A stretch of DNA of 64,000 nt from Pelomonas sp. V22 (GTDB lineage: Bacteria > Pseudomonadota > Gammaproteobacteria > Burkholderiales > Burkholderiaceae_C): the NCBI RefSeq assembly GCF_030014915.1, contig NZ_JAGIXS010000001.1:1860001-1924000 (forward strand), written 5' to 3'. Numbering within the stretch: the stretch's first letter is position 1; each line of letters begins with the position of its first letter. Under the pieces are notes generated by a model. The model was not told the DNA's origin and ran no database searches. It worked only from the letters and a program-made list of their open reading frames with translations. Below are positions 46,911 to 57,560 of this stretch, one piece after another. The position numbers and the translations under genes were made by a program.

Positions 46911-46986
46911 TGGCAGGGGCAGAGGGTCTCGAACCCCCAACCTTCGGTTTTGGAGACCGACGCTCTGCCAATTGAGCTATGCCCCT
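46911..46986 (-). tRNA. tRNA-Trp (CCA)
   Basis: A 76-nt gene with CCA encoded. Minus strand begins AGGGGCATAGCTCAATTGG, anticodon loop CTCCAAA gives CCA. It stands 14 bases after tuf copy B and ahead of secE, the conserved tRNA-Trp position in this gene block. Confidence 0.96.
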
Positions 46987-47000
46987 GTGGCCTTAAAAAA

Positions 47001-48191
<1,191 letters not shown>

Positions 48192-48241
48192 CTTGCGCTC
48201 CTGGCGATCAGATCAAAAACAACAAGGGGGAAGAAAAGAGG

Positions 48242-48316
<75 letters not shown>

Positions 48317-48412
48317 ATCGACACAGGTTTGACGGCCATCTTCTTGACGACCCACCGGCAAACCCGTGCCGACAACAACATCACATCACTACCGCAGAAC
48401 CTGCCCCACCGC

Positions 48413-48486
48413 TGGAGCGGGAAACGGGAATCGAACCCGTGTCATTAGCTTGGAAGGCTAAGGTTCTACCATTGAACTACTCCCGC
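48413..48486 (-). tRNA. tRNA-Gly (UCC)
   Basis: A 74-nt gene with CCA encoded. Minus strand begins GCGGGAGTAGTTCAATGG, anticodon TCC in CCTTCCAAG. Confidence 0.96.
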
Positions 48487-48548
48487 CCGGGAGCCTTCAT
48501 CTGCCGCCAAGAACCCGGCTCTTTCGAGCCGATTCAAGACGATCGCTT

Positions 48549-48634
48549 TGGTGGAGGAGGCTGGATTCGAACCAGCGTACGCGTTAGCGGGCAGATTTAC
48601 AGTCTGCTGCCTTTAACCACTCGGCCACCCCTCC
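48549..48634 (-). tRNA. tRNA-Tyr (GUA)
   Basis: An 86-nt class II tRNA with long variable arm and encoded CCA. Minus strand begins GGAGGGGTGGCCGAGTGG, anticodon GTA in CTGTAAA. It heads the tRNA-tuf unit. Confidence 0.96.
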
Positions 48635-48648
48635 GAAGCGAGCCCACG

Positions 48649-48676
48649 ACTATAGCACAGCATTTTTGCGCGGCAA
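48649..48676 (-). promoter_or_regulatory. Promoter of the tRNA-Tyr-Gly-Thr-tuf unit
   Basis: Minus strand: -35 TTGCCG (48671-48676), 16-base spacer, -10 TATAGT (48649-48654), ending 14 bases from the tRNA-Tyr 5' end. An AT-rich inverted repeat (GGCAAAA / TTTTGCC, 48672-48688) overlaps the -35. Confidence 0.6.
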
Positions 48677-48943
48677 AACATTTTTGCCTGTGGCTTGCTG
48701 GGCGCCCACTCGCCGACTTCGACTCAGCAACCGCACATGCGTCTGTGAGCCGATCCCGACGCAAGACAAGTCAACGGATCCCGAAGAGAGCGAGGCAGCA
48801 TCCTTCAAGTCTTTCGACTGCGCGCCCGACCCGCCTCCGAGCCCTTGGCTGCGGCAATAACAGCCCGGCCAACCTATTCACGCCCCTCGGAGCCCGTCAC
48901 CCGGCCACACGCCGACCTCAGCGCACACCTCATGACATGAGGC

Positions 48944-48960
48944 ATACCAATCTACTACCA
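48944..48960 (-). promoter_or_regulatory. Putative NagR operator F (TGGT-n7-TGGT)
   Basis: Minus-strand TGGTAGTAGATTGGTAT, three mismatches from the operator at 62883-62899. It lies about 290 bases before the TonB receptor gene. Confidence 0.55.
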
Positions 48961-49068
48961 AGCACATCACTCCTTGAGTCGCAAGTCGCGCACCCGCATT
49001 TCCAAGGGGATGCCGTCGCCAGAACGCATCAAGAAAGCAACGCGCAAGGGAAAACGCGAACGCGAAAG

Positions 49069-49117
49069 TGGTAGCAAAGTGGCACTACCGGCCAGTATAG
49101 TGGCATGGCATTGGTTG
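49069..49117 (+). promoter_or_regulatory. Candidate promoter and two weaker operator-like repeats of the TonB receptor
   Basis: A TATAGT -10-like element (49096-49101) is bracketed by TGGTAGCAAAGTGGCAC (49069-49085) and TGGCATGGCATTGGTTG (49101-49117). Both keep TGGY repeated at an 11-base period. No good -35 is visible, so an activator or an alternative start is possible. Confidence 0.4.
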
Positions 49118-49232
49118 CATTTAGAGGTTCCCTGGAGGCACCAGCCCCATGCCACTTGCCCAACTGGTATGCGCTGGTTCCACGTTTCAACAGGCCGAGA
49201 TCGATCCAATTGGCCATTTCGAGGAGCAGTTC

Positions 49233-52109
49233 ATGAAGGTCCGACAGACCCCCATCGCCGCCGCCGTAGCGCTCACCCTGATGAGCAGCGCGCTGTTGGC
49301 ACAGGCACAGCAAGCCGCGCAAAAGCCGGCCGAGAAGAAGCCCGACAACCAGCAGCTTGAACAAGTGGTGGTGACTGGCATTCGTGCCTCCCAGGAGAAG
49401 TCGCTGAGCGTCAAGCGCAATGCCGACGCCCACATCGACGTGGTCTCTGCCGAAGACATCGGCAAGATGCCTGACAAGAACGTGGCCGACTCGCTGGCCC
49501 GCATCCCCGGCGTCACGGTGCTGAACAGCCCGGCCGGCGGTTCCGGTGGTTTCGACGAGCGCGACCGCGTGGGCCTGCGCGGCACCAACCCCAGCCTGAC
49601 CCAGACCCTGGTCGACAACCACGCGATCGCCAACGGCGACTGGTTCGTGCTGGACCAGTCCGGTTCCGGCGTCGGCCGCAGCGTCAGCTACTCGCTGCTG
49701 CCCTCCGAGCTGGTGAGCCGTGTTGAAGTGCGCAAGAACGCCGAGGCATCGCTGGTCGAAGGCGGTACCGCCGGCTCGGTCAACATCATCACCCGCAAAC
49801 CGCTGGACTTCTCCAAGCCGCTGACCATTGAGGCCAGCGTTGGCGCCGTCTATGCCGACCTGCCCAAGAAGACCGACCCGCAACTGAGCGCCCTGCTGAA
49901 CTTCCGCAGCGACGACAAGACCTTCGGCGTGCTGGTCCAGGCCTTCTCCGAGAAGCGCAGCCTGCGCCGCGACGGCGTCGAGACGCTGGGCTTCATCAAC
50001 CAGCTGACCAAGGCCAATGCAGCCAACCTGATCGCCCAGGCCCCGTCCCTCGAAGGCGCCTATGTGCCTGACCTGGTCGGCGCTGCCTACTTCACCCAAG
50101 AGCGCGAGCGCAAGGGCGGCCTGGTGCGTGCCGAATTCAAGCCGACCAAGGACGTCGACCTGATCGTGACGGGCTTCTCGTCCAAGATGGATGCAGACAA
50201 CTACAACCGCAACTTCATGGTCATCAACCGCCCCGGCTTCACCTCCTGGGATACCGCCAAGCTCGGCGACTACGCGGTGGCCACAGACAAGAACGGCGTC
50301 AAGACCGTCTCCAAGCTGAACCTGAGCTGGACCACGCCCGGCACCGGCGGCGTCTACGACATGATCTCGCGCAAGGCCTCGGCCGAAAGCAACTTCCTGG
50401 GCCTGGAAGGCACATTCAAGGTCAACGACGCGCTGACCCTGTCGGCCAACGCCGGCACCTCCAAGGGCAAGGGCCGCACCGACTCGCAAGACGTCTACGA
50501 AGCCAATATCTACACCCGCAATGCCGGCTACCAGCTGAACGGCAATGGCACGGCCACCTCGTTCAACGTCGGCATCGATTCCACCAAGGGCATCAACAAC
50601 CAGCCGGGCACGTCGACGCCCGGCATGGGCTTTGGCTGGATCTTCGGCGTCGAGAACCTAGTCGTGAACGACAAGGACACCTGGGCCCAGGTTGATGGTG
50701 AGTACACCCTCGACGCTGGCCTCCTGAAGAGCCTGAAGTTCGGCGCCCGCAGCGCCACGCACGACCGCGGCACCGGCGCCACTGTGAACCAGCGCCCCGG
50801 TTGCAACACCGGCACCGCCTACGGTGCGCAGATGTTCCCCTGGTCGGGCACCTTCTACTGCGGCGCCAACGACAACAACGCCACCAGCTCGCCCTCGCCT
50901 TACGCCATCGTCAACGCACCTGCGTTCAGCCAGCTCTATCCGAGCAACTTCGGCAGCGGCCTGGGCGGCGGTTTCCCGACCAACATCGCCTACATCTCGG
51001 CCGCTGACCTGGCCGCGTTCAACGCGAAGTACACCAACCGCGATCCGAGCAGCGCGGCCCTGGTGCACTCGCCGATCCAAGGCGGTGAGTACGGTGTGAA
51101 GGAAACCAGCACGGCCATGTACCTGCAGGGCAACCTGGAAGGCGAAGCCTGGAGCGGCAATGTCGGCCTGCGCGCCGTGCGCACCAAGCAGTCCTCGCAT
51201 GCCTGGACCTACACGCCGAACGCTGCCAAGCCTGACGTGACCTCCGCCTGGGGCGCCGAGTACCTGACCAGCAGCAGCCGCAGCTACACCGACCTGCTGC
51301 CCAGCGCCAGCGTGCGGGTGGACGTTGCCCGCAACCTGGTCGGCCGCCTCGGCCTGAGCCGCACGATGACCCGTGCGGACTACACGGCGCTGTCGGCTGC
51401 CGCCAACCTGTCGCCGCCGGCCAACCTGCAGGACCAGTCCGTCGGTGGCGGCACGGCCGGCAATCCGGACCTGAAGCCGATCCGCTCGACCAACTTCGAC
51501 GCCAACCTCGAGTGGTACTTCGCGCCGCGCGCCTTCGTGTCCATGGGTGCCTTCCACATGCAGATGGGCAGCTACATCAAGGACGGCACCTTCAGCGCCA
51601 CGCTGCCGACCCTGCTGGCCCCGGCCGGTGGCGGCACGCCGCAGATCGTCGACCGCAAGTACCTGCTGACCGGTCCGGTCAACAAGAGCGCCTCGGTCAC
51701 GGGCCTGGAGTTCGCGTTTGAATCGCCGGTGGCCGCCAACTTCGGCGTCAGCGCGAACTACACCTTCGCCGATGGCCACGACAGCGACGGCCATGTGCTG
51801 CGCGGCAACGTGAAGCATTCGCTGAACCTGGGCGGCTTCTACGAAGACGACAAGTTCTCGGCCCGCGTCAACTACGGCTACACCGGTGACATCTACATCG
51901 GCACCGACCGTGGCACGGACTACTACCAGAAGGGATCGGCCGTGCTGTCGGCTTCGCTGGGCTACAAGATCAGCGAGAACTTCGGTATCAGCCTGGATGC
52001 GCAGAACCTGAACAACCCGAAGCTGAAGTACTACGCTTCGGAGACCCAGCCCCGCGCGATCTATGCCAACGGCCGTCAGTTCTACCTGACTGCTCGCGTC
52101 AAGTTCTGA
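49233..52109 (+). CDS. TonB-dependent outer-membrane receptor, likely for chitooligosaccharides
   Basis: 958 residues from the ATG at 49233, preceded by GAGGAG. Signal peptide ending LLAQAQ, TonB box region EQVVVTGIR, plug domain with SAEDIGKMPDKNVADSL and ARIPGV, then a 22-strand barrel ending in phenylalanine (FYLTARVKF). The KNVADSLARIPGV wording is that of the large TonB receptor group common in Xanthomonas and Caulobacter, which often serves glycan uptake. It converges on the nag operon and shares its operator-like repeat, so the ligand is inferred to be GlcNAc oligomers. A strong terminator follows. Confidence 0.9.
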   Translation: MKVRQTPIAAAVALTLMSSALLAQAQQAAQKPAEKKPDNQQLEQVVVTGIRASQEKSLSVKRNADAHIDVVSAEDIGKMPDKNVADSLARIPGVTVLNSPAGGSGGFDERDRVGLRGTNPSLTQTLVDNHAIANGDWFVLDQSGSGVGRSVSYSLLPSELVSRVEVRKNAEASLVEGGTAGSVNIITRKPLDFSKPLTIEASVGAVYADLPKKTDPQLSALLNFRSDDKTFGVLVQAFSEKRSLRRDGVETLGFINQLTKANAANLIAQAPSLEGAYVPDLVGAAYFTQERERKGGLVRAEFKPTKDVDLIVTGFSSKMDADNYNRNFMVINRPGFTSWDTAKLGDYAVATDKNGVKTVSKLNLSWTTPGTGGVYDMISRKASAESNFLGLEGTFKVNDALTLSANAGTSKGKGRTDSQDVYEANIYTRNAGYQLNGNGTATSFNVGIDSTKGINNQPGTSTPGMGFGWIFGVENLVVNDKDTWAQVDGEYTLDAGLLKSLKFGARSATHDRGTGATVNQRPGCNTGTAYGAQMFPWSGTFYCGANDNNATSSPSPYAIVNAPAFSQLYPSNFGSGLGGGFPTNIAYISAADLAAFNAKYTNRDPSSAALVHSPIQGGEYGVKETSTAMYLQGNLEGEAWSGNVGLRAVRTKQSSHAWTYTPNAAKPDVTSAWGAEYLTSSSRSYTDLLPSASVRVDVARNLVGRLGLSRTMTRADYTALSAAANLSPPANLQDQSVGGGTAGNPDLKPIRSTNFDANLEWYFAPRAFVSMGAFHMQMGSYIKDGTFSATLPTLLAPAGGGTPQIVDRKYLLTGPVNKSASVTGLEFAFESPVAANFGVSANYTFADGHDSDGHVLRGNVKHSLNLGGFYEDDKFSARVNYGYTGDIYIGTDRGTDYYQKGSAVLSASLGYKISENFGISLDAQNLNNPKLKYYASETQPRAIYANGRQFYLTARVKF

Positions 52110-52161
52110 TGCCTTAGCACCGGTCGGCGCCTCCCAGCGCCGACCGCCTGCCAAGGACAAA

Positions 52162-52186
52162 CGGCCCCTCGGGGCCGCTTTTTTTT
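52162..52186 (+). terminator. Terminator of the TonB receptor gene
   Basis: The stem CGGCCCC / GGGGCCG is followed by eight T residues on the plus strand. It lies 52 bases after the receptor stop and 20 bases from the convergent cupin gene. Confidence 0.85.
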
Positions 52187-52205
52187 GCGCGATCAGACCA
52201 GCCCT

Positions 52206-53231
52206 TCAGCGCTTGTTCAACTGCTCGATCAAGTCATGGCGGATGGCTGCATCGGCCGCCGCGTCCAGCGCGCCAAGCATGTGGCGGCGGTCCTCGGGGA
52301 TGTGGGCCAGCGCCTCATCCCGCGCACCGAACACATAGAAATCGAACAGGGCGCGCCAGCCCTCGCGCTCACCCTCGGGCAAATGGCGCAAGGCCAGCAT
52401 CGCCAGGCGCAGCGCCGCCAGATGCAGGTCGTCCTGGCGGCCCGGCGCCGGTGCGGGCCGCCACCAGTAGTTCATCAGGATGTTCAAGTCCGGCGCCAGC
52501 GCCTCGACCTGGTGGAACCACAGCGGCGGCAGATAGAGCGCATCGCCCGCTTCCAACTCCACGACCAGGGCCTGCTCGAGCGCCTCGGCCACCATCGGGT
52601 AACGCGTCGGGTCGGCCGATTGCAGACGCGGCAGTACCGACATCGGCGCCGGCGTCGGCGTCGGCGCATAGTCGGGCGGGCCCATGTAGAGCAGCGGCGC
52701 GCATTGCGGCGGCAGCAGTGTGAAGCGGCGGCGGCCGGCGGCCACGCAGGCGATGTTGTGCGAGTCGTCGAAATGCGCGGGCACCGTCGCCCGGTTGCCT
52801 ATCCAGATGCGCGGCCGCACCTCGGCCTGCAGCAGCGGGCAGGCATTGGCCAGCTCCAGGCCGGCCAAGACCTCGGCCACCGGCGCGCTCTGCGCCGCCA
52901 GGCTCGGCGGATCGGGGAAATGGCTGTAGCGCCAGAGCTGCTCGAACAAGGCGGCATAGGGCCGCTTCTCGTGCATGAAGTTGAAGCCGTCCAGGTCCGG
53001 TCGGTAGCTGAAGGCGCGTGTGGGCTCGGGCTTGGCCAGCACCGCATCGACCGGCACGCCCTGGTCAAAGCCCATCAGGTATTGCAGGCAGGGTTCGAGA
53101 CCAGCCCGTGCCTGCTGCACCAAGGGCCAGTCCCTGACCAGGCCTCGCATCAGCACCGGCTCATAGGCCGTCAGCACCTCTTGCTCGAAGCGCTCGCGCG
53201 TGAGGCCTTCGATCTCCTTGATGGCAGGCAT
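52206..53231 (-). CDS. Cupin-like (JmjC-type) domain protein, second of a pair
   Basis: 341 residues from MPAIKEIEGLTRERFEQEV at 53231, GAGGAG upstream. The JmjC/cupin_8 fold is indicated by VPAHFDDSHNIACV (HxD iron ligands) and the later histidine in LPPLWFHQVEAL. RGLVRDWPLVQ near the N-terminus is typical of the family. The family contains 2-oxoglutarate/Fe(II) hydroxylases; in TonB-receptor carbohydrate loci such genes recur with unknown role. It is 11 bases after its paralogue and ends the nag operon. Substrate unknown. Confidence 0.82.
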   Translation of the reverse strand: MPAIKEIEGLTRERFEQEVLTAYEPVLMRGLVRDWPLVQQARAGLEPCLQYLMGFDQGVPVDAVLAKPEPTRAFSYRPDLDGFNFMHEKRPYAALFEQLWRYSHFPDPPSLAAQSAPVAEVLAGLELANACPLLQAEVRPRIWIGNRATVPAHFDDSHNIACVAAGRRRFTLLPPQCAPLLYMGPPDYAPTPTPAPMSVLPRLQSADPTRYPMVAEALEQALVVELEAGDALYLPPLWFHQVEALAPDLNILMNYWWRPAPAPGRQDDLHLAALRLAMLALRHLPEGEREGWRALFDFYVFGARDEALAHIPEDRRHMLGALDAAADAAIRHDLIEQLNKR

Positions 53232-53242
53232 GACGCGGCTCC

Positions 53243-54244
53243 TCAGTGGCGCCTCGCCAGTGCGCCCTGCCAGGCGGCCGGAATATGCGTCGCCGGATCC
53301 TGCGCCTGCTGCACCACGTAGTGTTCGAACATCGCTGCCCAGGCCTCGCGTTGCGCGGGCGGCAGCGCATTCAGCACCTGGATGGCCTGCATCAGACTGG
53401 CCACCGGCGTTGGTGACTGAGGCTCGCCAGCAGCGGTGAGGACAGGCCACCAATAGTTAACCAGCAGGTTGACCTTCTCGAGCGCCTCGACCTGGTGAAA
53501 CCACAGCGGCGGGATGTAGAGCGCATCGCCGGGCTCCATCTCGGCCACCTGGGCCGAGGCCAGGGCCTCGCGGTAACGTGGGTAGCGTTCGAAGTCCGGC
53601 GCCTTGGGATGGACGACCGAGATCGGCGCGCCAGAGGGCGTGTGCTCCAGCGGGCCGATGTAGAGATTGCCGACCTGCTCCGGCGCGAACAGTGTGAAGC
53701 GCCGGCGCCCCGCCACCACGCAGGCCAGGTTGTAGGGATGGTCGTGGTGCACCGGCACCGTCAGCGCATTGCCCAGCCAGAAGTTCGGGATCACGCCGGG
53801 CAGCGCGGCCAGCCGATGCTCGTCCAGGAAGCCGGGAATGACCTCGCTCACCTTGGCGCATTGGGCCGCAATGGACGGCGCGCCCTCCATGGGCAGATAG
53901 GCCTGCAGATGGGCCATGAACTCGCCGAGGCCCATGCGTGCCTTGACGAAGGCGAAGTCCGTGAGCTCGGCGTTGTAGCCCATCACGCCGCGTGCCGCCG
54001 CGCGCGTCTTGGTCGCCATCAACTCCACGCCCTGATCAAAGCGATGCAGGTACTCGCAGATGCCAAGCGGCGCGGCGCGGCCCGCCTGCACGGCCGGCCA
54101 GTGCGCAACCAGGCCCTTCAGCAGCACCGGTTCGCTGCACTGCTCCAGCAAAGCCTTCAGCGAGGCCTCGTCCGTCACCGTCCAGACCGGCACCTGCTTC
54201 ATCGCATGCACCGACGCTTCGCTTGTCTGCATCGCAGCACCCAT
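53243..54244 (-). CDS. Cupin-like (JmjC-type) domain protein, first of a pair
   Basis: 333 residues, a paralogue of the next gene: LLKGLVAHWPAVQ, NFWLGNALTVPVHHDHPYNLACV with the HxD pair, GRRRFTLF, and distal His in IPPLWFHQVEAL. Start ATG at 54244, one base after the nagX-like stop; M5 (54232) is an alternative. The two copies differ throughout outside the metal site, so the duplication is old. Possibly a peptide or protein hydroxylase acting in receptor-linked uptake; function not established. Confidence 0.82.
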   Translation of the reverse strand: MGAAMQTSEASVHAMKQVPVWTVTDEASLKALLEQCSEPVLLKGLVAHWPAVQAGRAAPLGICEYLHRFDQGVELMATKTRAAARGVMGYNAELTDFAFVKARMGLGEFMAHLQAYLPMEGAPSIAAQCAKVSEVIPGFLDEHRLAALPGVIPNFWLGNALTVPVHHDHPYNLACVVAGRRRFTLFAPEQVGNLYIGPLEHTPSGAPISVVHPKAPDFERYPRYREALASAQVAEMEPGDALYIPPLWFHQVEALEKVNLLVNYWWPVLTAAGEPQSPTPVASLMQAIQVLNALPPAQREAWAAMFEHYVVQQAQDPATHIPAAWQGALARRH

Positions 54245-54245
54245 C

Positions 54246-55307
54246 TCAGAGCTTGATCACCAGGCCGCGTTGCTGCATCCAGCGGGCCAGCAGGCCAAAG
54301 GCGAGGACAAAGCACACGGCGAATGCCAGCGATTGTCCATGCGGGCCGATCAGACCCTGCAGCCAACCGAAGCCTCGCGCATAGAGCGGCGCCATCCAGT
54401 CAAAGCCCTCCAGGAAGACGGTGGCCGTCCACGCGCCGGAATAAACGGCGATGGCATTGATGCCGAAGGCGCGGCCGAAGGCTGGTGCGCCGCGCACATC
54501 CACCAGCCAATGCGCGGCCGCCAGTGCCAGAGCCGCCAGGCCGCCGGTCCACAAGACGAATGTCGGCGTCCACAACTGCTTGTTGACAGGCAGCCATTCG
54601 GACCACAGCAGTCCCAGCACCGCAGCCCCCATGCCGGCAGCCGCCAGCAAGGCACCCTGCCCTCGCCGCAGGAAGTCTCCGCACAGCAGCCCCAATAAAC
54701 AGGTACTCATCGCGCCCAGCGTCGACAGCAGGCCCTCCGGATCGAAAGCAATGCCGCTCTTCGCGTCCCACTCGTAGGCAAAGCGTCCCAGCACGGCCGT
54801 GTCGATGCGCTGGGCCAGGCTGCTCAGCTTCTCCACCGTCGCATCGCCCTGCAGCAAGGCGCCATAGCCAAGCAGCAACGCAAACAGCAGCACCCATTGC
54901 CCACGTTGCTGCAGCTGCAATGCCACGAGGCCGGTGAACGCAAAGCACAGGCCTATGCGCTGCAACACACCCAACACGCGAAACTCGGGGCGCTGCATCA
55001 GCCACCAGGCCAGCAGGTGCAGCACGAGGCCGAGACCGATGATGCGCAGGCTGCGCTTGATCACACCGGCCCGCAACGGCCCCGGTGCAGCGCCGGCCTC
55101 GACGCGCGGCACGAGGCTGAGCGCACAGGACACGCCGACGATGAAGAGGAAGAACGGGAAGATCAGGTCGGTCGGCGTGCAGCCATGCCAGGCCGAATGC
55201 TCCAGCGGCGCATAGACATGGCCCCAGTCGCCGGGGTTGTTGACCAGCAGCATCGCGGCCACCGTCAGGCCGCGCAGTGCATCGACGGAATCCAGGCGGC
55301 GGCTCAT
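54246..55307 (-). CDS. NagX-like membrane protein (acyltransferase-fold, heparan-glucosaminide acetyltransferase relative)
   Basis: 353 residues from MSRRLDSVDALRGLTVAAM at 55307, with about ten transmembrane helices. The SVDALRGLTVAAMLLVN opening, the HCT-type site around SAWHGCTPTDLIFPFFLFIVG, and the later segments match the DUF5009/NagX group related to human HGSNAT. In GlcNAc gene clusters NagX is predicted to be a membrane transporter or transacetylase of amino sugars. It is 13 bases after the GH16 gene. Function by context only. Confidence 0.85.
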   Translation of the reverse strand: MSRRLDSVDALRGLTVAAMLLVNNPGDWGHVYAPLEHSAWHGCTPTDLIFPFFLFIVGVSCALSLVPRVEAGAAPGPLRAGVIKRSLRIIGLGLVLHLLAWWLMQRPEFRVLGVLQRIGLCFAFTGLVALQLQQRGQWVLLFALLLGYGALLQGDATVEKLSSLAQRIDTAVLGRFAYEWDAKSGIAFDPEGLLSTLGAMSTCLLGLLCGDFLRRGQGALLAAAGMGAAVLGLLWSEWLPVNKQLWTPTFVLWTGGLAALALAAAHWLVDVRGAPAFGRAFGINAIAVYSGAWTATVFLEGFDWMAPLYARGFGWLQGLIGPHGQSLAFAVCFVLAFGLLARWMQQRGLVIKL

Positions 55308-55320
55308 CGCGGGCCGCGCC

Positions 55321-56208
55321 TCAGAAGTCGCAGCGGCTGTCCAGTCCGCTGGCCGGCACCGTGTCCTCGCGGGCCACGCCACGGCGGCGGTAGCCCTGCA
55401 CCGCCGCCCCCACCTCCGCCGGGCTCAAGACCTGGTTGCGGGCATGGAAGACCCAGTCCACGTCCTCCTGGTAGACACGCGGCTGCTCGGTCTGCGGCAG
55501 CAGGCCGGCCGGCGCGAACCAGAGGTTGAAGCTGATGGCCATGGGCACGACCGGGTAGTTGCGGCCGCCATGCTGGGCCAGCTGGCGGCCATCCAGGTAC
55601 ATGCGCACCTTGCCGTCACTCACCTGCATCAGCAGCACATGCCAGCCCCCCAGCGCGCCGAATTCCTCGTGCGACTGGTTGTGCGCCACCCAGGGGTCCA
55701 GGCGCACCGTCTGCCAGCTCACGCCGTAGAGCCGCGTCTTCTCGCTGCCCCAGCCGCCGTTGGGCAGGTATTCCCAATCGAGCTCGCTGAACTCGGGATC
55801 GAAGTCGTGCTTCAGCGGCGCCACCGCGTAGAAGCTCTGGATGATGGGGTCGCCGTCGACACCGCTGATGGGCGTGTCGGAGAAGCGCACGCGGGCCGCG
55901 TAGGTGCCCTCGAGGAATTTGCGCTGCTGGCAGAGCTGCGCTTGCTCCGTGCCCGCGCCCGTGCCGTCGCTGCGGGCCGTGAGGCGCAGCAGGCGGTTAC
56001 CGGGCAGGGCCGGGTCGTCGACCAGGCTCAACGCCGTGGCCCGCCAGGCCGCGCCCTCCACGCCTGGATGGCCGGCCTTGCTGCGCGGCGTCCAGCCGCT
56101 GGCCTGCAGGGCTACCAGGTCGGGCTGGCTGAAGTCGTCAAAGAACAGCTCGGGCGGCGCTGCCAGCGCGCCCGTCGAAACCAGCAGCGCCAGCAGCGCG
56201 GCCTTCAT
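55321..56208 (-). CDS. Secreted GH16-family glycoside hydrolase-like protein
   Basis: 295 residues. A signal peptide (MKAALLALLVSTGALAAPPE) is followed by a jelly-roll protein with the GH16 catalytic signature ELDWE (E142, D144, E146). A conserved LSELDW-like context and the GWHVLLMQVSDGKVRMYLDG strand are typical of GH16 sandwiches. The ATG overlaps the transporter stop (ATGA). GH16 enzymes cut beta-1,3/1,4-glucans, agarose, carrageenan or keratan; one in a GlcNAc operon is unexpected and could act on a mixed GlcNAc-containing glycan. Sub-family not identified. Confidence 0.82.
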   Translation of the reverse strand: MKAALLALLVSTGALAAPPELFFDDFSQPDLVALQASGWTPRSKAGHPGVEGAAWRATALSLVDDPALPGNRLLRLTARSDGTGAGTEQAQLCQQRKFLEGTYAARVRFSDTPISGVDGDPIIQSFYAVAPLKHDFDPEFSELDWEYLPNGGWGSEKTRLYGVSWQTVRLDPWVAHNQSHEEFGALGGWHVLLMQVSDGKVRMYLDGRQLAQHGGRNYPVVPMAISFNLWFAPAGLLPQTEQPRVYQEDVDWVFHARNQVLSPAEVGAAVQGYRRRGVAREDTVPASGLDSRCDF

Positions 56209-57506
56209 GCGCCGGCCGCCGCTTCTTCGTTCTGTGCCGGGGCTTGCGCAGCCTCGCGGCCGGGCACGCGCACGAAGAACATCAGCAGGAAGGCGGGCAC
56301 GCCGCAGGCGATGGTCCAGAGGAAGAACTGCTGGTAGCCCAGGTGCGTCTGGATGGCGCCGCTCATGCCGGTGGGCACCATCTGGCCGAGTGCCATGACG
56401 CCGGAGCCGAGCGCGTAATGGGCGGTCTGGAAGCGGCCGGGCGCCACCACCTGCATGATGAACAGGATCACGCCGACGAAGCCAAAGCCCCAGGCGAAGT
56501 TCTCGATGGCCACGGCCACGCTGATGCGCAGCAGGTCGTCGGGCAAGACGGCGCTCAGGTAGTAGAAGGCAATGCTGGGCACGGCCATCGCCAGTATCAG
56601 CGCCGGCATCGCGCGGCGCAGGCCCAGCCAGGCGGTGAAGTAGCCGCCAAGAATGCTGCCGACCAGGAAAGCCAGCGTACCGACGGTGCCATAGACGCCG
56701 CCCACCTGCTCCGTCGTCAGTCCGAGTCCACCCTTGGCGCGACTCTCGATGAGGAAAAGCGGGCCTATGGCCTGCGTCTGGCCTTCCCCGAGCCGGAACA
56801 GCAGGATGAACAGCAGCGCGATCCAGACGCCCGGCTTCTTCACGAAGTCCAGCACCACCTCGCACAAGGTGCGCCAGGTCTCGGCGGCCGAGACAGCGGC
56901 TCCGCGCTGCGTCGTGGTGCCCGGCAGGGCATAGGCGTTGTAGCTGGCCAGGATCACCAGCAAGACGGCCAGCATCACGAACACCACCGACCAGGCCTTG
57001 GTGATGCCGATCGTCTTTTCCAGGTAGCCCGCCAGCACCAGCAGGCCGCCCAGCACCAGGAACTTCGAGGAGTTGAAGAACGCGCCCTGCCAGCCGGCGT
57101 AGGCCGCCTGCTGGGTGTTGTCCAGCGCCGCCATGTAGAGGCCGTCGCAGGCCACGTCGTGCGTGGCCGAGGCATAGGCCAGCAGGAAGAGCACGGCAAT
57201 GACCGCCGAGAACCAAACCGGCAACTGCATCGCCACCGCCAGCAGCCCGAGGCCGGCGGCACTGGTGAACTGCATGGCCACGACGATGCGCTTCTTGCTG
57301 GGCATCATCTCGAGGAAGGGGCTCCAGACCGGCTTGATCACCCAGGCCCAGCCGATCAGGCTGACCCACCAGGTGATCAGCTCGTTCTCCACGCCCATGT
57401 TCTTGAGCATGAAGGCGGCGATCCGGTTCACCACGAAGAACTGCAGGCCTTGCACGAAGTACAGGCTGGGGACCCAGGTGATGGGCGAGCGTTGCTGCTG
57501 GGTCAT
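56205..57506 (-). CDS. MFS transporter, AmpG-like
   Basis: 433 residues, 12 predicted membrane helices. The segment SATHDVACDGLYMAALDNTQQAAYAGWQ with its acidic pair, and the WAWVIKPVWSPFLEM segment, resemble AmpG/SLC33-type transporters that import anhydromuropeptides or GlcNAc-containing sugars. It lies between nagZ and the GH16 gene. Inference: inner-membrane importer of chitobiose or GlcNAc. NagP of other clusters is a different MFS branch. Confidence 0.85.
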   Translation of the reverse strand: MTQQQRSPITWVPSLYFVQGLQFFVVNRIAAFMLKNMGVENELITWWVSLIGWAWVIKPVWSPFLEMMPSKKRIVVAMQFTSAAGLGLLAVAMQLPVWFSAVIAVLFLLAYASATHDVACDGLYMAALDNTQQAAYAGWQGAFFNSSKFLVLGGLLVLAGYLEKTIGITKAWSVVFVMLAVLLVILASYNAYALPGTTTQRGAAVSAAETWRTLCEVVLDFVKKPGVWIALLFILLFRLGEGQTQAIGPLFLIESRAKGGLGLTTEQVGGVYGTVGTLAFLVGSILGGYFTAWLGLRRAMPALILAMAVPSIAFYYLSAVLPDDLLRISVAVAIENFAWGFGFVGVILFIMQVVAPGRFQTAHYALGSGVMALGQMVPTGMSGAIQTHLGYQQFFLWTIACGVPAFLLMFFVRVPGREAAQAPAQNEEAAAGA

Positions 57507-57560
57507 GGTTCCTCGTCTCTCTCTTTGCTGGTGTTCTGTTCGGAGCGCGGTTCGGAGCGC

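Larger units (their letters stand above)
48689..49232. other. Intergenic region between the tRNA unit and the TonB receptor
   Basis: About 545 bases with no convincing gene on either strand. Composition is lower in GC than the coding DNA around it. It contains the receptor promoter and three TGGT-n7-TGGT type elements (listed separately), one of them very similar to the sites in front of the nag operon. Confidence 0.6.
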
